From the NCBI GenBank assembly GCA_023150555.1, contig JAKLKQ010000013.1, positions 1-64,000 of the forward strand: 64,000 nucleotides of DNA, written 5' to 3'. The notes beneath the pieces were generated by a model. That model did not search any database. It was not told the DNA's origin and saw only the letters and a list, made by a program, of their open reading frames with translations. Positions 1 to 9,878 of the stretch are shown here, in pieces. Every line of letters starts with the position of its first letter. Position 1 is the stretch's first letter. Origin of the DNA: Planctomycetota bacterium (lineage in GTDB: Bacteria > Planctomycetota > SZUA-567 > H5-PLA8). The translations under genes were made by a program, and so were the position numbers.

Positions 1-145
1 ATGCGATCTGCGGCGCACTCGAAGAGTGCGCCGTGCCGCGGCGGCGAAGGGTGACTCAACCCGGGGCGGCGGTCGGCTCGCGCCTCGCTTGCCCCGGGCT
101 ATTGTATCTCGCGCCTACGGCGCTCTTGAGACCGCTCGCCGCGCC
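1..145. other. non-coding left edge with inverted repeats
   Basis: No convincing gene. Two perfect inverted repeats are visible: a 10-bp stem at 11-20 and 24-33 closed by a GAA loop, and CCCGGGGC at 60-67 facing GCCCCGGG at 91-98. The stretch lies downstream of the minus-strand gene that ends at 146, so the hairpins could help end that transcript, but neither is followed by a clear T-tract on either strand. Confidence 0.4.
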
Positions 146-1540
146 TTACTCTCCGAACTTCGGCGCTTCGACCGACGGCACCGGGCCTTGTGTTTCGGCG
201 GCGGCGCGGATCGCGCGGAAGTGCCGGCGCGCCCAGCCCGTCAGCGCGGTGCGCGCGGCGTTGAGATCCTTCGCGGCGCGCGTCTTGCCCGCCAATGCCG
301 CGACGGCGTCTTCGCTCAGCGGCGCTCGCCCGAAGGCCTGACCTAAATCTTCCACGCGCCCGTTCTTGACCACCGCTTCCCACGCCGCGCGCAGGTCTTC
401 GTGGACTTCTACAAAGCACCCGCGCAGCAGCCCGTCGCGCATCAGCGTCCAGCGCTTGCCGCTCTTGCGCTCGTCGTAGCGGAACGCCGCGCCTTCCTCG
501 AAGGGCCGCGCCACCGTGTACGTCGGCAGGCCCTTCTCGTACATGGACGGCACGACGGGCAGGCGCTCGAGGTCGAAGGCCGTGGGCCCGCCTTCGCTGC
601 CGCGCTTGCAATACCACAGGTACTGCCCCTCGCCCGGCGCGGCGCTCAGCACGTATTCGACGAAGGCGCGCGCGAGGTCCGGCTGCGGCGCGCCCTTTAG
701 CACCGCGATGGCGTCGGGCGTGATCGCGCTGAGTTTTTCCGGAAAGACGAAAGCCAGGTGCGTGGCGCCCTGCCGGCGCACGGGCGCGGCGGCGTAGAAG
801 TCGATGCACGGCCCGGCAGCCGCCTGCCCCATCGAAACGTCACGCGGCACCGACGCGCCGCCTTCGTTCAGCGCCGCGGCGTTGCCCATCATGCGCGCGA
901 GCACCGACCAGCCCTTCTCCCAGCCGTACGACTGCAAGACGATCTCGAAGGCCATCTGCAGGCTTCCGGACTGCGCGGGATCGCCGCAGCTGATCCAGCC
1001 GAGGTATTTCGGATCGGCCATCACCGCCCAGGTCTCGGGGATGGGCAGCCCCGCACGCGCGACGACTTCCTTGTTGTAGACGATGCCGAAGCCGCTGAGG
1101 CAGGCCGCGTGCCAGCAGTTATCCTTGTCGCGCAGCGGCAGGCCGTTGAGCGCCGCCGGGATCTTTTCCCGCCCGACCGCCGGCGGGTCGTACCCGTCGA
1201 GCAACCCGTCGCTCGCGAGGCCGATGTAATCGAACGTGCCGCCGCCGAAGAAGAGGTCCGCGCCGGTGCCGCCGTCCTTCGACGTCGCGGCGCGCTCGCG
1301 GATGTACCGCACCGTCTGGCCGGTACCGCCGACGTCGAGGAAATCGACGCGCACGCGTTCGCCGGTCTTCAGCTCCCACCAGCGTTCGAAGCCGCGCCGG
1401 AATTCCTCGCGGATGCCGTCCCAGTGCGGGCTGAGGATGGTCAAGGTGCGCGCGGCGGGCGCCTGGGGCGCGGCCAGGCGCGGGCCCACCGCGGCGGCCG
1501 CCAATAAGAGGAGGAGGAGGGCGAGCCAGAGCTTGCGCAT
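146..1540 (-). CDS. ABC transporter extracellular solute-binding protein
   Basis: A 464-residue exported protein resembling type-2 periplasmic binding proteins of the iron(III)/polyamine/thiamine class. I start it at the Met of MRKLW rather than 11 codons upstream, because this places a classic signal peptide (Arg-Lys followed by a Leu/Ala-rich core to about residue 22) at the N-terminus. The body has the family look: LTILSPHWDG near the start, a mid-protein NGLPLRDKDNCW and a FGIVYNKEV segment typical of the hinge region. It would deliver a ligand to an inner-membrane ABC importer. No permease or ATPase is adjacent on the right; partners could lie just beyond the left edge, since transcription runs leftward. 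The ligand cannot be told from sequence alone. A lone PotA/FbpC-type ATPase at 55497 also lacks partners. Confidence 0.8.
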   Translation of the reverse strand: MRKLWLALLLLLLAAAAVGPRLAAPQAPAARTLTILSPHWDGIREEFRRGFERWWELKTGERVRVDFLDVGGTGQTVRYIRERAATSKDGGTGADLFFGGGTFDYIGLASDGLLDGYDPPAVGREKIPAALNGLPLRDKDNCWHAACLSGFGIVYNKEVVARAGLPIPETWAVMADPKYLGWISCGDPAQSGSLQMAFEIVLQSYGWEKGWSVLARMMGNAAALNEGGASVPRDVSMGQAAAGPCIDFYAAAPVRRQGATHLAFVFPEKLSAITPDAIAVLKGAPQPDLARAFVEYVLSAAPGEGQYLWYCKRGSEGGPTAFDLERLPVVPSMYEKGLPTYTVARPFEEGAAFRYDERKSGKRWTLMRDGLLRGCFVEVHEDLRAAWEAVVKNGRVEDLGQAFGRAPLSEDAVAALAGKTRAAKDLNAARTALTGWARRHFRAIRAAAETQGPVPSVEAPKFGE

Positions 1541-1596
1541 GCCTGAATCGTACCCTAAAGTCACAGGACGCAAGGGTTTCGCGCGAAAAGAAGATA

Positions 1597-1625
1597 TTGA
1601 CCTACATTTATCAGCATACTATGCT
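1597..1625 (+). promoter_or_regulatory. sigma70-type promoter of the protoglobin gene
   Basis: TTGACC at 1597-1602 and TATGCT at 1620-1625 are separated by 17 bp, a near-consensus housekeeping promoter inside an AT-rich island. It is followed by an AAGGAG ribosome site at 1659-1664 and the ATG at 1671. Confidence 0.7.
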
Positions 1626-1670
1626 CGGCGGCAAAGTTTCCCGATTCCGGCCCAGCTTAAGGAGCCCCCC

Positions 1671-2243
1671 ATGCAGCGCATCGACGAGCCACGCCTAGAG
1701 ACGGACCTGGCCTACCGCTTCCAGTACGTCAGCGAGTTCATCGGTTTCGGAAAGAAGGACATCGAGACGATCACCGGCGCCGCGCCGCTTCTGGCGCCGC
1801 TGGTGCCGAAGCTCGTCGACGCCGTCTACGACAAGCTAAACAGCTACGCCTGCACGTGGCGGCACTTCGTTCCGCGGCAGCACGGCTACGAGGGCGAGAT
1901 CCCGGTCTCGGTCGAGACGCTGAAGATGGACCACCCGCAGATCGCCTTCCGCAAGCAGCACCTGGCGAACTACCTGAAGCGCCTGGTCACCGGCCCGTAC
2001 GACGGGAAGATGGTCGAGTACCTCGACCTGGTCGGCAAGATCCACACGCCGAAGGCCGGCAGCCGCGAGATCAACGTGCCGCTGGTGCAGATGAACGCGC
2101 TGATGGGCTTCGTCGCCGACGCGGTAAACGTGACGATCTTCTCGCTGGACATCCCGCCCGAGGCGAAAGTGCAGGCGGTCCGCAGCTTCGGCAAGCTGCT
2201 GTGGCTGCAGAACGACCTGAGCGTGCGGCACTACGCGGTGTAA
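1671..2243 (+). CDS. protoglobin family heme protein
   Basis: A 190-residue single-domain globin of the protoglobin / globin-coupled-sensor class. Such domains bind heme and sense or bind O2, CO or NO. Recognisable are the pre-A/A region with YRFQYVSEFIGF, the LVDAVYDKL helix, the TWRHF segment and VGKIHTPKAG, whose His125 is the likely proximal heme ligand. There is no fused cyclase, kinase or methyl-accepting domain, so any output must be through a partner or a redox/gas-binding role. The start is chosen by AAGGAG six bases upstream; an open frame extends further upstream but carries no domain signal. It is a single-gene unit with its own strong promoter, followed by an unrelated ABC exporter. 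Assignment to the fold is good; the physiological ligand is unknown. Confidence 0.8.
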   Translation: MQRIDEPRLETDLAYRFQYVSEFIGFGKKDIETITGAAPLLAPLVPKLVDAVYDKLNSYACTWRHFVPRQHGYEGEIPVSVETLKMDHPQIAFRKQHLANYLKRLVTGPYDGKMVEYLDLVGKIHTPKAGSREINVPLVQMNALMGFVADAVNVTIFSLDIPPEAKVQAVRSFGKLLWLQNDLSVRHYAV

Positions 2244-2316
2244 GGGCGGCGCCGCCGCTTTCCACGCAACCGAACTTGCCACTATAGTAGGGCGTCTTCC
2301 CCACGGAGGAACGCCC

Positions 2317-4053
2317 ATGATCCTGCGCATCCTGCGGATGCTGCGTCCGTATCGCTGGTCGCTCGTGGCGGGCTTCGTCTGCCTGCTGGCCAGCGTGCCC
2401 CTGCAGATGTTCCACCCGCTGGTGTGGATGTACATCGTCGACACCGTGATCGAGACCAAGGACATGGCGCTGCTGCTGCCGGCACTGCTGGTGCTGGCGG
2501 CGGTGCAGTGGGCGGGCACGGGGCTGGGGATGGTGCGCGAGCAGCTGCTGGGCGTGGCCGGGCAGCGCTTCGTGGGCGAACTGCGCGAGAAGCTGCACGC
2601 GAAGTTGCTGCGGCAGTCGGTCGGCTACCACCACAACCGCCGCAGCGGCGACCTGATCAGCCGCACCATCGGCGACGTCGACGCGATCAACGAAGTCGTC
2701 ATCAACGGCGTCGACACGATCCTGGTCAACGCACTCAGCTTTCTCTTCGTCGCGGTCGTGATCGTCTGGCTGCAGTGGAAAGCCGGCCTGATGACGCTGG
2801 TGCCGCTGGCGGCCGTCGGCGCGGCGGTGTGGTTCTTCAACCTGCGCGTGAAGGGCCTGTACGTGCGCATCCGCGAACGCCTGGGCGGGCTGACCGCGCG
2901 GCTGCAGGAACACCTGCTGGGCATGCTGGTGATCAAGGCCTTCGCGCGCGAGCCCTACGAGGAGCAGCGCTTTCACGAGCAGAACCGCGCGTTCACCGAC
3001 GAGGCCCTGCGCGGCGTGAAGGCGCGGGTGATCTACTTCCCCGCCGTGCGCGCGCTGGGCTTCCTGAGCAACGTCGTGATGATCGGCGCCGGCGCGTACT
3101 ACGTGATGCTGGGGCAGTTCACCGTCGGCGGGCTGGTGGCGTACCGCGGCTACTGGTACGCGCTCTTCAACCCCGTCTTCACGCTCGCGCAGGCCAACGA
3201 GATGTTCCAGCGCGCGGCGGCCGCGGGGACGCGCATCTTCGAGGTGCTCGACGCGCCCGAGGCCGTCACCGACGCGCCGGATGCGGTGGACGCCGGGGAG
3301 TGCCGGGGCCACGTGCGCTTCGAGGGCGTCACGTTCGGCTACGCGCCCGAACGCCCCGTGATGGAGGGGATCGACTTCGAGGTGCGCCCCGGCGAACAGC
3401 TGGGCATCGTGGGCCCCAGCGGCGCGGGCAAGTCCACCGCGCTCGGCCTGCTGCTGCGGCTCTATGACCCGCAGGCTGGCCGCGTGACGCTGGACGGGCG
3501 CGACCTGCGCGCGCTGACGCAGCACAGCCTGCGCCGCCAGACGGCCATCGTCACCCAGGAGCCGTTCCTCTTCAACGATACCGTCGCCGAGAACCTGCGT
3601 TTCGGTCGGTTGGACGCGACGAACGCGGAGATCGAGGAAGCCGCGCGGCAGGCGAACGCTCACGAGTTCATCGCGCAGCTGCCGAAGGGTTACGCGACGG
3701 GGATCGGCGAACGCGGCGTGAAACTCAGCGGCGGGCAGAAGCAGCGCCTGTGCATCGCGCGGGCGTTCCTGGCCAACCCGCGCATCCTGCTGCTGGACGA
3801 AGCCACCGCGGCGGTGGAGCCCGAGAGCGAATCGCTGATCCAGGCCGCGCTGGAACGCCTGATGCAGGGACGCACGACGGTGATCGTCACGCACCGCCTG
3901 AGCCTGGTGCGCGGATGCAACCAGATCCTGACCATCCAGCACGGGCGCGTGGCCGAGCGCGGCACGCACGAAGAACTGGTCGCGCGCAACGGCTGGTACG
4001 CGCGCATGTACGCGCTGCAGATGACCGGCGAGAGCAACGGGAACACTTCGTGA
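2317..4053 (+). CDS. ABC exporter, fused permease and ATPase
   Basis: A 578-residue type IV (MsbA/LmrA-like) half-transporter that should work as a homodimer in the inner membrane. Residues 1-310 hold the six-helix transmembrane domain, opening with RILRMLRPYRWSLVAGF. The ATPase half has Walker A GPSGAGKST at 366-374, the Q-loop VTQEPFLFND, signature LSGGQ at 470-474, Walker B ILLLDEATA at 490-498 and the H-loop VTHRLS. The D-loop reads AAVEPESE instead of the usual SALD-type sequence, a mild departure. GGAGGA lies just upstream of the ATG, and a possible weak promoter (TATAGT at 2283-2288) sits in the 73-bp gap after the protoglobin gene. Substrate (lipid, peptide or drug) cannot be assigned. 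Confidence 0.9.
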   Translation: MILRILRMLRPYRWSLVAGFVCLLASVPLQMFHPLVWMYIVDTVIETKDMALLLPALLVLAAVQWAGTGLGMVREQLLGVAGQRFVGELREKLHAKLLRQSVGYHHNRRSGDLISRTIGDVDAINEVVINGVDTILVNALSFLFVAVVIVWLQWKAGLMTLVPLAAVGAAVWFFNLRVKGLYVRIRERLGGLTARLQEHLLGMLVIKAFAREPYEEQRFHEQNRAFTDEALRGVKARVIYFPAVRALGFLSNVVMIGAGAYYVMLGQFTVGGLVAYRGYWYALFNPVFTLAQANEMFQRAAAAGTRIFEVLDAPEAVTDAPDAVDAGECRGHVRFEGVTFGYAPERPVMEGIDFEVRPGEQLGIVGPSGAGKSTALGLLLRLYDPQAGRVTLDGRDLRALTQHSLRRQTAIVTQEPFLFNDTVAENLRFGRLDATNAEIEEAARQANAHEFIAQLPKGYATGIGERGVKLSGGQKQRLCIARAFLANPRILLLDEATAAVEPESESLIQAALERLMQGRTTVIVTHRLSLVRGCNQILTIQHGRVAERGTHEELVARNGWYARMYALQMTGESNGNTS

Positions 4054-4062
4054 CGGAGATTT

Positions 4063-4647
4063 CTACAGCCCGAACGGACCGCCGTCGACCTTCGGGCCGG
4101 TGCGGATCAGGTCCTGCCGCGAAAGGCCCTCGGGCAGTTCGCCGTCCATGATGTAGCCGTAGCCGTAGGCCACCGCGATCGATGGCAACCGCAGCAGCCG
4201 CGCCAGGTCGGCGTGGCGTTCGTGCTCCAGCAGGTACGGCCCCTGCTTGGGCAGCCGGCGCAGCACAATCGAGACCTCCTTATGTACGGACGGCACGCCG
4301 AAGGTGTTGCAGAGGGTCTCGGCGTGGCCTCCCAGCGGCTTGCGCGCGGCCTTGCCGCCCAGCACGCCGGAATCGGAGACGTACTCGTCCATCTTCAGCC
4401 CGTTCATGTGCAGCTCGTACTGGAAGACATCGTCGTCGTGCACCAGCACGGCGAAGGTGACGGCGTCGAGTTCCAGGCTCAGCTTCGCGCCTAGGCCCTG
4501 GAAGCCGGAGAAGCGCGTGTCGTAGACGACGATGCAGCCGTTCAGTTCGGGAGCGACCAGGGCGGATTCGTCGGCCTTGCGAAGCCAGGCGACGATGGCG
4601 TCGTGCTTGGGGCCCTTCACGGTGAGATTGGTGTAGAAACACCCCAT
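4063..4647 (-). CDS. conserved-looking protein of unknown function
   Basis: A 194-residue protein that I do not recognise. The start is placed at MGCFYTNLTV because the upstream open frame is arginine-rich and non-protein-like. The sequence opens with NLTVKGPKHDAIVAWLRK and contains the acidic motif VLVHDDDVFQYELH, followed by a Gly/Ala stretch LGGKAARKPLGG and a C-terminal helix-rich half ending in DGGPFGL. No signal peptide or membrane span is visible, so it should be cytoplasmic. It converges tail-to-tail with the ABC exporter, nine bases apart, and shares its strand with the transglutaminase gene upstream (65-bp gap), so the two may be co-transcribed. Confidence 0.7.
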   Translation of the reverse strand: MGCFYTNLTVKGPKHDAIVAWLRKADESALVAPELNGCIVVYDTRFSGFQGLGAKLSLELDAVTFAVLVHDDDVFQYELHMNGLKMDEYVSDSGVLGGKAARKPLGGHAETLCNTFGVPSVHKEVSIVLRRLPKQGPYLLEHERHADLARLLRLPSIAVAYGYGYIMDGELPEGLSRQDLIRTGPKVDGGPFGL

Positions 4648-4711
4648 GTGCGCCAGTTTCGGAGCAGCGTCGCGGTTGTCAACTGGGCGTTGACGGCAGA
4701 ACGATGGGGCG

Positions 4712-6268
4712 TCAGGGCGTCGGAGGCAGGTGCGGCGCGGGCGCGGAGGGCGCGGGTGGCGCGCGCAGGATCTCCAGGCGGCGGAGCGTGAAGCGGACGC
4801 CGCCTTCCAGCGCGGCGCGGACCGCGCGCGCGGCGGATTCCGAACCGTAGCGGATGTGCGTCGCGTCGATCTTCGTCTGGTTCCAGGCCGGGTCCATGCT
4901 GACCCAGCGCCCGTCCAGCGCGACCTCGACCCAGGCGTGCCCGCCAAAGGCTTTGTGGTCGTCGCCCATGTAGATCACGCCACTGACCTCGCGCGCCGGC
5001 AGCCCCACCGCGCGGGCCAGGGTGACAAAGAGCGCGGCGTGCTCGGTGCAGTCGCCCTGGCGCTTCTTGATCACGTCGAGGACAGAGATCGGATCGGGGC
5101 CCACGGCGGGGCCGATGTAGTCGTGGACGAACTTGTTGAGGCGCTCGGCCTTCGACAGCGGCGTGGCGGCGTTGCCGGCGGCGGTCTGCGCCAGCGCGGC
5201 TACGGTGGCGTCGCGCACGGGGTATTCGGCGGTCTCCTTCAACGCCTCGGCGATCTCGGCGGGCGTTGCGGCCAGCGGCTTGCCGTGGGCGTCGCCAACG
5301 CTGAGCACGTAGCGGTCGCCTTCCTTTACGACGCCCTGGCGCGGGCCGCTGGGCAGAGCTTTCGCGCCGTCGCCTTCCAGCACGAGGATCAGTTCGGCGA
5401 CGGTGGTCGGATCGCCCAGCGCTCGGTCGATGGGAATCAGCCCGCTGAGAAAGACGTCCTCGCCGTCGCCCAGGCGCTTGGCGTCCGCCTTTTCAAGCAG
5501 CCGCAGCGTCCAGCCGCCCTGTAGGCGGTGGCTGACCAGCATGCCGTCGGCCTCGAAGATCATCAGCTCGACTTCGCCGGTCTCGCCGTCGTGGCGTTCG
5601 ATCTCGTAGCGCCCGTTGGCGCCCTGCGCGCCGGGCTTGAAGCTGCGCACGCGGTAGGTGTGGGTGCGTTCGGACAGCGAAGTGGTGCTGAAGGCGCGCA
5701 GCGCGACCATCTCGCCGGCGGCGCGGCGGCCGCGGCGCAGCCAGGTCTCCAGGCCCAGCGCGTCGGCGAGCGTCATCTCGATGCGCGGGAAGTCCATATT
5801 GCGCGTCTGGCCGCCTTCCTTGACCTCGGCCTCGCCACGCCCGCTCTCGACCTTCAGCTTGACCTTGCGGTCGAAGCCGCCCTGGGACTCGCTGGACTCG
5901 CACGACTCGAGCGGAAACGGCGAGCGGGCGCTGAAGCGGCGGCGCTCCTTGAGGTGGAAGTCGCTGGAGACGCCGTTGGCCAGCAGCTTCATGCGGGCTT
6001 CGCTGGAGATCTCGAACTCCGACGACTCGTTGTCCGCAGGCTTCAGGCGCGTGCGGATCCAGCCAATCTGCGTCTCCTTGCTGTCGAAGATGCCGTACCA
6101 CTGCTCGCGGCGCGGGCCGAAGTCCTCGGCCAAAAACTTCAACGGCTCGCGCGCGGCGGCCACCGGAGGCGGCGTGGGCGGCGCGGGCGCGGCGGCGCGC
6201 GCGCTTACGGCGGCGAGCAGGCACGCAGCGGCCAGGCCCAGGCAACGAAGAACGAGGAGACGCGGCAT
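4712..6268 (-). CDS. secreted transglutaminase-like protein
   Basis: A 518-residue exported protein with a transglutaminase/protease-like core near its C-terminus. The start at MPRLLVLRC gives a clean signal peptide (Leu/Ala core, cleavage near ARAAAP); 21 extra upstream codons would spoil it. A Pro/Ala linker leads into a large N-terminal region rich in beta strands (about residues 45-330) of unknown role. The catalytic triad is visible as Cys407 in QGDCTEHAAL, His444 in FGGHAWVEV and Asp459 in VSMDPAWNQ, the order and spacing of the papain-like transglutaminase fold. In bacteria such domains usually act as proteases or amidases outside the cytoplasm rather than protein cross-linkers. The gene stands between an unknown protein and an NtrC-type regulator on the same strand. 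Confidence 0.85.
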   Translation of the reverse strand: MPRLLVLRCLGLAAACLLAAVSARAAAPAPPTPPPVAAAREPLKFLAEDFGPRREQWYGIFDSKETQIGWIRTRLKPADNESSEFEISSEARMKLLANGVSSDFHLKERRRFSARSPFPLESCESSESQGGFDRKVKLKVESGRGEAEVKEGGQTRNMDFPRIEMTLADALGLETWLRRGRRAAGEMVALRAFSTTSLSERTHTYRVRSFKPGAQGANGRYEIERHDGETGEVELMIFEADGMLVSHRLQGGWTLRLLEKADAKRLGDGEDVFLSGLIPIDRALGDPTTVAELILVLEGDGAKALPSGPRQGVVKEGDRYVLSVGDAHGKPLAATPAEIAEALKETAEYPVRDATVAALAQTAAGNAATPLSKAERLNKFVHDYIGPAVGPDPISVLDVIKKRQGDCTEHAALFVTLARAVGLPAREVSGVIYMGDDHKAFGGHAWVEVALDGRWVSMDPAWNQTKIDATHIRYGSESAARAVRAALEGGVRFTLRRLEILRAPPAPSAPAPHLPPTP

Positions 6269-6367
6269 GTACCGTCCGGAGTAAAGGCTCGGCGATCGGG
6301 ACGCGGCAAACGAGGCGAAAGTGTAGTCCATTTACCCGAACAGCTCAAGTAGGGGACGGCGGCAGGA

Positions 6368-7822
<1,455 letters not shown>

Positions 7823-7925
7823 GGGAAACAGTCTTATCCGATCTTTAATCCAGCGGCAACGACGCGTCTAAGTTTTTGTGGTGACACAAGTTGTACGTCC
7901 GCTGCCGGATTTTTTGCCAATTCTA

Positions 7926-7953
7926 TTGACATCCTCGAATGACAGCGCATACT
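7926..7953 (+). promoter_or_regulatory. promoter of the membrane-protein/wHTH operon
   Basis: TTGACA at 7926-7931 (perfect -35) and CATACT at 7948-7953 with a 16-bp spacer, in an AT-rich stretch. The predicted start lies inside the palindromes described next, so a repressor bound there would block initiation. Confidence 0.65.
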
Positions 7954-7954
7954 T

Positions 7955-7990
7955 GTTTGTGTAACAAACTAGTTGACGTTGAACCAACTA
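7955..7990 (+). promoter_or_regulatory. two abutting palindromes, candidate operator
   Basis: GTTTGT (7955-7960) pairs with ACAAAC (7964-7969) around a 3-base centre, and immediately after it TAGTTG (7970-7975) pairs with CAACTA (7985-7990) around 9 bases. Both lie just downstream of the -10 element. The operon's third gene encodes a small winged-helix regulator, so autoregulation through this site is a reasonable inference. Confidence 0.5.
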
Positions 7991-8004
7991 CGGGGGATGG
8001 CAAG

Positions 8005-8694
8005 ATGAACGCGAGCGTGGCGATGATGAACGGAGTGGACGCTGATCCGACGGATGCCTTGCAGCGCGCGAAGGATGCGCGGCGCATCCAGTCCGCCGGG
8101 CGCTGGTATCTCCTGCTGATCGGGCTGGGAATCGTAGAGACGCTCTTCGGGCTTGTGGTGGCCATAGGTCCCGATCTTTTCGAGTCGGCGCCGCCGTTGC
8201 TTCCTGAGCCCCTATTCCCGGTCTGCATTTTCGCATTCAGCTTTTTGGTGCAACACCTATTCAGGAAATCGCGGGAGAGCGCCATCGCACGTGGCGAACC
8301 CAAGATGACCTTGCCCAATGCGCCCGGTTGGGCAACCGTGACCGCGATCACCGTATTTGGGGCGCTTTTTACGGTCTTGGGAATCCTTGCTTGGTCCGGC
8401 AGTCCTTGGATCGAGAAACAGGGCGCCTTGCCGGTGGCCGTCGCGCAACTTGTTATTGCAATCGCATTTGGTTGGAACGGGTGGCGTCTGCGCCTATGGG
8501 AGTATGTGCTTGCCGGAGCCGGATCGATTTCGGTAGCAACGTTCTGCCTGCTGCCCGATTTCGCGGGGTTGGGCGACAAGGCACTTCCGATGCTCGGCTT
8601 CGCGGTGGCCATCCCGTATCTGATCGCCGGGATCTTCCTGCGCCGCCGCTGGCGCGCATTCGTGGCCACGCTGCCGAAGGAAGGTGACGCATGA
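8005..8694 (+). CDS. multi-spanning membrane protein, paralog A
   Basis: A 229-residue protein with about six predicted membrane helices, for example WYLLLIGLGIVETLFGLVVA, the LFPVCIFAFSFLV segment, TVTAITVFGALFTVLGILAW and a final LGFAVAIPYLIAGIFL. It ends in RRRWRAFVATLPKEGDA, nearly the same tail as its neighbour (RWRAFVRSVPKEDAA), showing that the two are tandem paralogs. The start at MNASVAMMNG, behind GGGGGATGGCAAG, is preferred over an in-frame ATG 22 codons upstream that would lie in the promoter palindromes. It overlaps the next gene by four bases (ATGA). The family is the sort of uncharacterised membrane protein often paired with a PF13601-type regulator; no transport or enzyme motif is visible. 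Base composition is somewhat less GC-rich than the neighbours. Confidence 0.8.
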   Translation: MNASVAMMNGVDADPTDALQRAKDARRIQSAGRWYLLLIGLGIVETLFGLVVAIGPDLFESAPPLLPEPLFPVCIFAFSFLVQHLFRKSRESAIARGEPKMTLPNAPGWATVTAITVFGALFTVLGILAWSGSPWIEKQGALPVAVAQLVIAIAFGWNGWRLRLWEYVLAGAGSISVATFCLLPDFAGLGDKALPMLGFAVAIPYLIAGIFLRRRWRAFVATLPKEGDA

Positions 8695-9392
8695 ACGCCG
8701 CGACGCACGCCGCTCCCGCAAGCGAACCTTCGCCTCTGCAGGCCGCGCAGGAGGCCGCGCTGAGGGCGCGCCGCGCGGCAGCGGCGTTCCTGGGCCTGCT
8801 GCTCCTGGTGGATGGCCTGATCGTCGCCTCGTTCGGCGTGCTGGGCCTCGTCGGCGCGCACAACCGGTTTCTCGCGCAGGATCTGCTCCCGATTCCGCTG
8901 CTCCTGGGCGCGGCGGGCACGGTTCTCGTCGCTCTTGCGTACGTGAACCGCAAGCGCGCCGGTTTGACGGCCATCTTCCGCACGCCGCTTCCGGAATCCG
9001 GACGCGTCCGCGGCCTGCTGGCCGTGGCGGCACTGTACCTGGCTGTCGGCGTCGGCGTGGCCCTGGCGACGATCGACCGCACCGACGCGACCGCCGGCGA
9101 GCGCGCCACGCAGCTCGCCGTGGTGGCGATCTTCTACGCGGCGGGGCTGGCACTGCTTCTGTGGGGCTTCGCGCGCACGCGGCTGTGGGAGATCCTCCTC
9201 GTGGCGGCGGTGTATCTCCTGATTCCGCCCGCCCTCGCGCTCACGTTGACTTCGAAGAATCCGGACGACATGCCGTTCTGGCTGGGGTTGGGCGCCCTGG
9301 CGGGCGGGGCGCTTGGCGCGCTGGCCGGCACATCGCTGGAGCTGCGCTGGCGTGCGTTCGTGCGAAGCGTGCCGAAGGAGGACGCAGCGTGA
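8691..9392 (+). CDS. multi-spanning membrane protein, paralog B
   Basis: A 233-residue protein homologous to the preceding gene, with a soluble, Ala-rich N-terminal 30 residues and about six membrane helices (AAAAFLGLLLLVDGLIVASF, LLAVAALYLAVGVGVALAT, ILLVAAVYLLIPPALALTL and others). It shares the C-terminal tail RWRAFV-x3-PKE with paralog A. Translational coupling is indicated by a four-base ATGA overlap upstream and a GTGA overlap with the regulator gene downstream. The two proteins probably form a heteromeric membrane complex, which is an inference from pairing and coupling. Function unknown. Confidence 0.8.
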   Translation: MNAATHAAPASEPSPLQAAQEAALRARRAAAAFLGLLLLVDGLIVASFGVLGLVGAHNRFLAQDLLPIPLLLGAAGTVLVALAYVNRKRAGLTAIFRTPLPESGRVRGLLAVAALYLAVGVGVALATIDRTDATAGERATQLAVVAIFYAAGLALLLWGFARTRLWEILLVAAVYLLIPPALALTLTSKNPDDMPFWLGLGALAGGALGALAGTSLELRWRAFVRSVPKEDAA

Positions 9393-9703
9393 GCAATCGC
9401 ACCTCCGAACGCAACGGACTGGACGCGCTCATCCACGAGCCGGCACGGCTGCGCATGGTCGCGGTGTTGAACGAATGCGAGGTCGCGGACTTCAACTTTT
9501 TGCTCGGCGCCACCGGCCTGACGCGCGGGAACCTGTCCGCGCACATGGCCAAGCTGACCGAGGCGGGGTACGTCGAGGAGCACAAGACGTTCGTCGGCAA
9601 ACTGCCGCACACCGACTACCGCATGACGCCGAACGGGCGCAAGGCCTACAAGCGCTACCTGGCCGACTGGAAGCGCCTCACGCAGCCCGAAATTCCCGGT
9701 TGA
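9389..9703 (+). CDS. winged-helix transcriptional regulator (HTH_34 type)
   Basis: A 104-residue single-domain DNA-binding protein beginning at a GTG that overlaps the previous stop (GTGA). The sequence follows the PF13601-type pattern: LIHEPARLRMVAVL, then FNFLLGATGLTRGNLSAHMAKL as the recognition helix region, GYVEEHKTFVGKLPHTDYRMT as the wing, and a final GRKAYKRYLADWKRL helix. Members usually act as dimeric repressors of their own operon and of adjacent membrane-protein genes. The tandem palindromes at 7955-7990 over the operon promoter are the obvious candidate target. No ligand-binding extension is present. Confidence 0.85.
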   Translation: MSNRTSERNGLDALIHEPARLRMVAVLNECEVADFNFLLGATGLTRGNLSAHMAKLTEAGYVEEHKTFVGKLPHTDYRMTPNGRKAYKRYLADWKRLTQPEIPG

Positions 9704-9878
9704 TCGGTCTGGATTTCCGGCAAAAGGATTGCGCCTGGAGACGTATCCGAACGTCCTATAACCTCTGGCCGCCGCGGGATGCACTTGCCAAGCCCGCTCC
9801 AGCCGGGGAAGGTCATACGCGCCTAACATTTATGGGTGAAACAGGTTCGCCCCTTCGACTCATCGAAAGGAGCCGCTC

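Noticed and set aside
11-33. Hairpin CGGCGCACTC-GAA-GAGTGCGCCG at the left edge, similar to the MITE ends
   Set aside because: Only about seven bases agree with the MITE terminus, and no second end or target duplication is visible; simple chance in GC-rich DNA is more likely.
2071-3969. A 632-codon minus-strand open frame opposite the ABC exporter
   Set aside because: Antisense shadow: low-complexity Gln/Arg/Asp-rich translation without motifs, whereas the plus frame encodes a complete exporter.
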